Shown one piece after another: positions 61,491-64,000 of a stretch of 64,000 nt of DNA. Below the pieces are notes generated by a model. The model did not search any database. It was not told where the DNA came from and saw only the letters and a list, made by a program, of their open reading frames with translations. Every line of letters starts with the position of its first letter. Within the stretch, counting starts at the first letter, position 1. The position numbers and the translations under genes are program-made. The stretch is from Salipiger profundus (lineage in GTDB: Bacteria > Pseudomonadota > Alphaproteobacteria > Rhodobacterales > Rhodobacteraceae): positions 1,381,501 through 1,445,500 of the forward strand of contig NZ_CP014796.1 in NCBI RefSeq assembly GCF_001969385.1. Direction: 5' to 3'.

Positions 61491-61931
61491 ATGACTGACA
61501 CACAAGATGCGCTTGCCATTTCGCTCTTCAGCGAGTTGCTGATGGCCGATCAGCTTCTGCGCAACCGTCTGACACGGGTGCTGCCGAACCGGATGGAAAT
61601 CTCGCATTTCTCGGTGCTGAACCACCTTGCGCGGGTGCAGGAAGAACGGACGCCGGCGCAGCTCGCGCGGAGTTTCCACGTCACGCGCGGGGCAATGACC
61701 AACACGCTCGCGAAGCTCGAGGTGGCGGGATACATCCACATCCGGCCCGACTGGGACGATGCGCGCCGCAAGATGGTGGCGATCAGCCCCGCCGGTGTCC
61801 GCGCGCGGGAAGCGGCGCTTGCCGCCATGGCGCCGGTGATCTCCGAGACGGTGCGCGAGCTGGGCTCGGACAAGGTGCGCGCGGCACTGCCGGTGCTGCG
61901 CGACCTGCGGCTGAAGCTTGAGGTGAAGTAG
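61491..61931 (+). CDS. MarR-family transcriptional regulator
   Basis: 146 aa from ATG 61491. Winged-helix MarR fold: ISHFSVLNHLARVQEERTPAQ, LARSFHVTRGAMTNTLAKLEVAGYI, RPDWDDARRKMVAISPAG with the wing arginines. Ligand and targets unknown; its closest neighbours are grxC upstream and a convergent YciI gene. An in-frame 27-codon upstream extension is rejected because it lacks family similarity. Confidence 0.9.
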   Translation: MTDTQDALAISLFSELLMADQLLRNRLTRVLPNRMEISHFSVLNHLARVQEERTPAQLARSFHVTRGAMTNTLAKLEVAGYIHIRPDWDDARRKMVAISPAGVRAREAALAAMAPVISETVRELGSDKVRAALPVLRDLRLKLEVK

Positions 61932-61979
61932 CCGGGGCGGGCGCCGTGCGCGCCAAGGCGCTTTGGGTCGGGCTCAGCG

Positions 61980-62282
61980 TCAGGCCAGCGCCGGGTGCCG
62001 GTTGGACGCCGAGAAGGGCGTGATCGTTACCGTCACCACCCCGGCCTCGACGAAGGGATCGCGGGCCATCAGCGCCTCGATCTCGTCGCGCGACGGGCCG
62101 GTCGCGATGACGATGCCGCCGGTGCGGGGGTCTTTCGGGCCAGAGACGAGGAAACGACCCTCGGCGTAGCACTGCTTCACGAAGTCCATGTGCGGTGCCA
62201 GGACCGGCTCGATCTGCTCGAAGGGGACGGTGTACTCAATGTCGATCACGAACAGGCCGTGGCCCTCTGGGATAAGGCTCAT
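61980..62282 (-). CDS. YciI-family protein
   Basis: 100 aa, ferredoxin-like YCII fold: [39 protein letters not shown] with the His of the family, and TGGIVIATG. Dehydrochlorinase-like structural family with unknown substrates in most cases. ATG overlaps the ubiG stop (ATGA), so it is the second gene of a ubiG-yciI unit. Confidence 0.9.
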   Translation of the reverse strand: MSLIPEGHGLFVIDIEYTVPFEQIEPVLAPHMDFVKQCYAEGRFLVSGPKDPRTGGIVIATGPSRDEIEALMARDPFVEAGVVTVTITPFSASNRHPALA

Positions 62283-63025
62283 GCCGCGGTCCCGGGGTTC
62301 AGCGCGGCCGTCACGTAGTTCACCGACAGGTCACGGTCCGAGATGTGCCACGACCAGCTCACCGGGTTGAAAACGTAGCCCTTGCGGTCGACCGGCTCGA
62401 GCCCAGCCCTGCGCATGAGGTCGTAGAGCTCGTCGGGCGTGATGAACTTCGACCATTCGTGCGTGCCCTTCGGCAGCCAGCGCATCACCCACTCGGCCCC
62501 GACGATCGCCATCGCGAAGCTCTTGGAATTGCGGTTGATGGTCGAGCACAGGTGCAGCCCGCCGGGCTTCAGCAGCGCGCGGCAGGCGGTGAGATAGGCG
62601 AGCGGATCGGCGACGTGCTCGACCACCTCCATGTTCAGCACCACGTCGAAGCGCTCTCCGGTCTCGGCCAGCGCCTCGGCGGTGGTGTGGCGGTAGTCGA
62701 TCTCCAGCCCCGACTGCTCGGCGTGCAGCTGCGCCACGGGAATGTTGCGCTCGGCCGCGTCGACCCCCACGACCTCGGCGCCGAGCCGTGCCATCGGCTC
62801 GCAAAGAAGTCCGCCGCCGCAGCCGATGTCGACGATGCGCAGCCCCTCGAAGGGACGCTCGGACGACAGGTCACGCCCGAACTCGCCCGCCACCTGCCGG
62901 GTGATGTAATCGAGCCGCACCGGGTTCATCATGTGCAGCGGCTTGAACTTGCCGGTGGGGTCCCACCACTCGGCGGCCATCGCTTCGAACTTGGCGATCT
63001 CGGACGGGTCGACGGTTACGGTCAT
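62279..63025 (-). CDS. ubiG: Ubiquinone biosynthesis O-methyltransferase UbiG
   Basis: 248 aa. Catalyses both O-methylations in ubiquinone synthesis. SAM motif [20 protein letters not shown] (about 71-90), [16 protein letters not shown], the post-I loop and [31 protein letters not shown] at the N-terminus is family-typical. Divergent from the aminopeptidase gene, 52 bp. Confidence 0.95.
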   Translation of the reverse strand: MTVTVDPSEIAKFEAMAAEWWDPTGKFKPLHMMNPVRLDYITRQVAGEFGRDLSSERPFEGLRIVDIGCGGGLLCEPMARLGAEVVGVDAAERNIPVAQLHAEQSGLEIDYRHTTAEALAETGERFDVVLNMEVVEHVADPLAYLTACRALLKPGGLHLCSTINRNSKSFAMAIVGAEWVMRWLPKGTHEWSKFITPDELYDLMRRAGLEPVDRKGYVFNPVSWSWHISDRDLSVNYVTAALNPGTAA

Positions 63026-63077
63026 CGGTCACTTTTCCCCATGGTCATTCGGGTGCCCCTGAACATATAGATGGGAC

Positions 63078-64000
63078 ATGGACAAAATCCCGGGCCAGAA
63101 GCGCGCAGTGCAATATCTCTACCCAGCCCTGGACCCGTTCGATCAACGCATGATCGACATGGGCGATGGGCACAAGATCTATATGGAGCAGTGCGGCAAC
63201 CCGCGCGGGATCCCCGTGATCGTGCTCCATGGCGGCCCGGGCGGCGGCTGTTCGCCCGCCATGCGCCGCTATTTCGACCCGCGCGTGTTCCGCGTGGTGC
63301 TGTTCGACCAGCGCGGGTGCGGCCGGTCGCGGCCCCACGCCAGCGTCACCGACAACACCACCTGGCATCTCGTCTCGGATATCGAGCGCATCCGCGAGAT
63401 CCTCGAGATCGACCGGTTCATCGTCTTCGGCGGCAGCTGGGGCGCGACGCTGGCGCTGATCTATGCGGTCAGCCATCCCGAGCGCGTGCGACATCTCGTG
63501 CTGCGCGGCGTCTTCATGATGACCCGCACGGAGCTCGACTGGTTCTACGGCGGCGGCGCCGGGCAGTTCTGGCCCGAAGCCTGGGCACGGTTCAGCGAGC
63601 TGATCCCGGAGGACGAGCGCGGTGACCTGATCGGCGCCTATCACCGGCGGCTGTTCTCGGGCGACATGCAGGAAGAGACCCGCCACGCCCGGGCCTGGTC
63701 GGGCTGGGAGAACGCGCTGGCCTCGGTCTACTCGAACGGGCAGGGCGGCGAGGCCCCCGGCGACTACGCCCGGGCCTTCGCCCGGCTCGAGAACCACTAC
63801 TTCGTGAACGAGGGCTTCCTCGAGGAAGACGGCTGGATCCTGAACAACGCCGACCGCCTCCACGGCATCCCCGGCGTGATCGTGCAGGGCCGCTACGACA
63901 TGATCTGCCCGCCGCGCCGCGCCTGGGAGCTGGCGCAGGCCTGGCCCGACGCGAACCTGCGGATGATCCGCAACGCCGGCCACGCGCTCTCCGAGCCCGG
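63078..64000 (+). CDS. pip: Prolyl aminopeptidase (proline iminopeptidase), 3' truncated
   Basis: Open from ATG 63078 to the window edge (307 codons; stop outside). Alpha/beta-hydrolase: oxyanion region LHGGPGGGCSPAMRRYFDP, nucleophile elbow GGSWGATLAL, DQRGCGRSRPHAS and the late VQGRYDMICPPRRAWELA. Releases N-terminal proline from peptides. The full-length family is about 310-320 residues, so only the last few residues are missing; the catalytic His is probably the one in NAGHALSEPG. Confidence 0.93.
   Translation, partial: MDKIPGQKRAVQYLYPALDPFDQRMIDMGDGHKIYMEQCGNPRGIPVIVLHGGPGGGCSPAMRRYFDPRVFRVVLFDQRGCGRSRPHASVTDNTTWHLVSDIERIREILEIDRFIVFGGSWGATLALIYAVSHPERVRHLVLRGVFMMTRTELDWFYGGGAGQFWPEAWARFSELIPEDERGDLIGAYHRRLFSGDMQEETRHARAWSGWENALASVYSNGQGGEAPGDYARAFARLENHYFVNEGFLEEDGWILNNADRLHGIPGVIVQGRYDMICPPRRAWELAQAWPDANLRMIRNAGHALSEP

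Noticed and set aside
1..64000. tRNA, rRNA, CRISPR, insertion sequences, prophage or defence islands
   Set aside because: No cloverleaf-like or rRNA sequence, no regularly spaced repeats, no transposase or integrase-like protein was recognised on either strand by reading; a tool-based scan would be the definitive test.

Overview
The window is a GC-rich chromosomal segment from an alphaproteobacterium, almost certainly a member of the Rhodobacteraceae/Roseobacter group. This rests on the gene order maf-aroE-coaE-dnaQ-secB on one side and rho-mnmE-mnmG-rsmG-parA-parB on the other, on exact TGTTTCACGTGAAACA parS sites, on the flagellar order motB-flgE-flgK-flgL-flgI-motA, and on roseobacter-style intergenic repeats. 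No rRNA, tRNA, CRISPR array, insertion sequence or prophage was seen.

Layout. 1-8.4 kb: a minus-strand flagellar operon (motB, flgE, flgK, flgL, flgI, motA, then a large secreted protein cut off by the window edge). 8.7-13.4 kb: envelope polysaccharide genes (YjbH- and YjbF-like proteins, a sugar transferase, a Wza-like export lipoprotein) ending at a strong UUCG-loop terminator. 13.5-20.8 kb: a c-type cytochrome, idi, Smr protein, mltA, a Tim44-like protein, fxsA, secB, dnaQ, coaE, aroE, maf. 20.76-21.29 kb: the only gene-free stretch above 300 bp. It is AT-rich, carries a perfect DnaA box plus degenerate ones, and is the probable replication origin. 21.3-28.1 kb: rho and the mnmE-mnmG-rsmG-parA-parB cluster with two perfect parS sites; a 15/16 parS-like site lies on the other side of the origin inside mltA. 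28.2-38.5 kb: hemW-rdgB-rph opposed to hrcA-grpE, then mutS, maeB and a PfkB kinase. 38.5-50.9 kb: msrA, a class IV aminotransferase, a sulfotransferase-like protein, argG, ilvA, an Hpt protein beside a receiver-SpoIIE phosphatase, two Nudix enzymes, hslO, cca, a LysE-type exporter. 51.0-58.3 kb: two overlapping ABC exporters, an RNA methyltransferase, and a cell-surface group of two L,D-transpeptidases, a CAP-domain lipoprotein and a tiny secreted membrane protein. 58.4-64 kb: hemH, a methyltransferase-like protein, comF, a glutaredoxin, a MarR regulator, a YciI protein, ubiG and a truncated prolyl aminopeptidase.

How the genes work together. Genes left of the putative origin mostly read leftward and those on the right mostly rightward, so both arms are co-oriented with replication. 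The right side holds the segregation machinery (ParA, ParB, parS). The left holds proofreading (DnaQ) and several metabolic genes chained by 4-bp ATGA overlaps. Many gene pairs overlap by 1-8 bp, which suggests translational coupling. Two genes are open at the window edges: the secreted protein after motA (left) and the aminopeptidase (right).

Nothing here is an obviously new multi-gene system. The observations most worth following are the oriC/parS arrangement (including a parS that forms the spacer between ribosome binding site and start codon of mnmG), the large unrecognised protein coupled to motA, the small peptide and peptidoglycan-remodelling cluster at 56-58 kb, and the methyltransferase-like protein without a recognisable SAM-binding loop.
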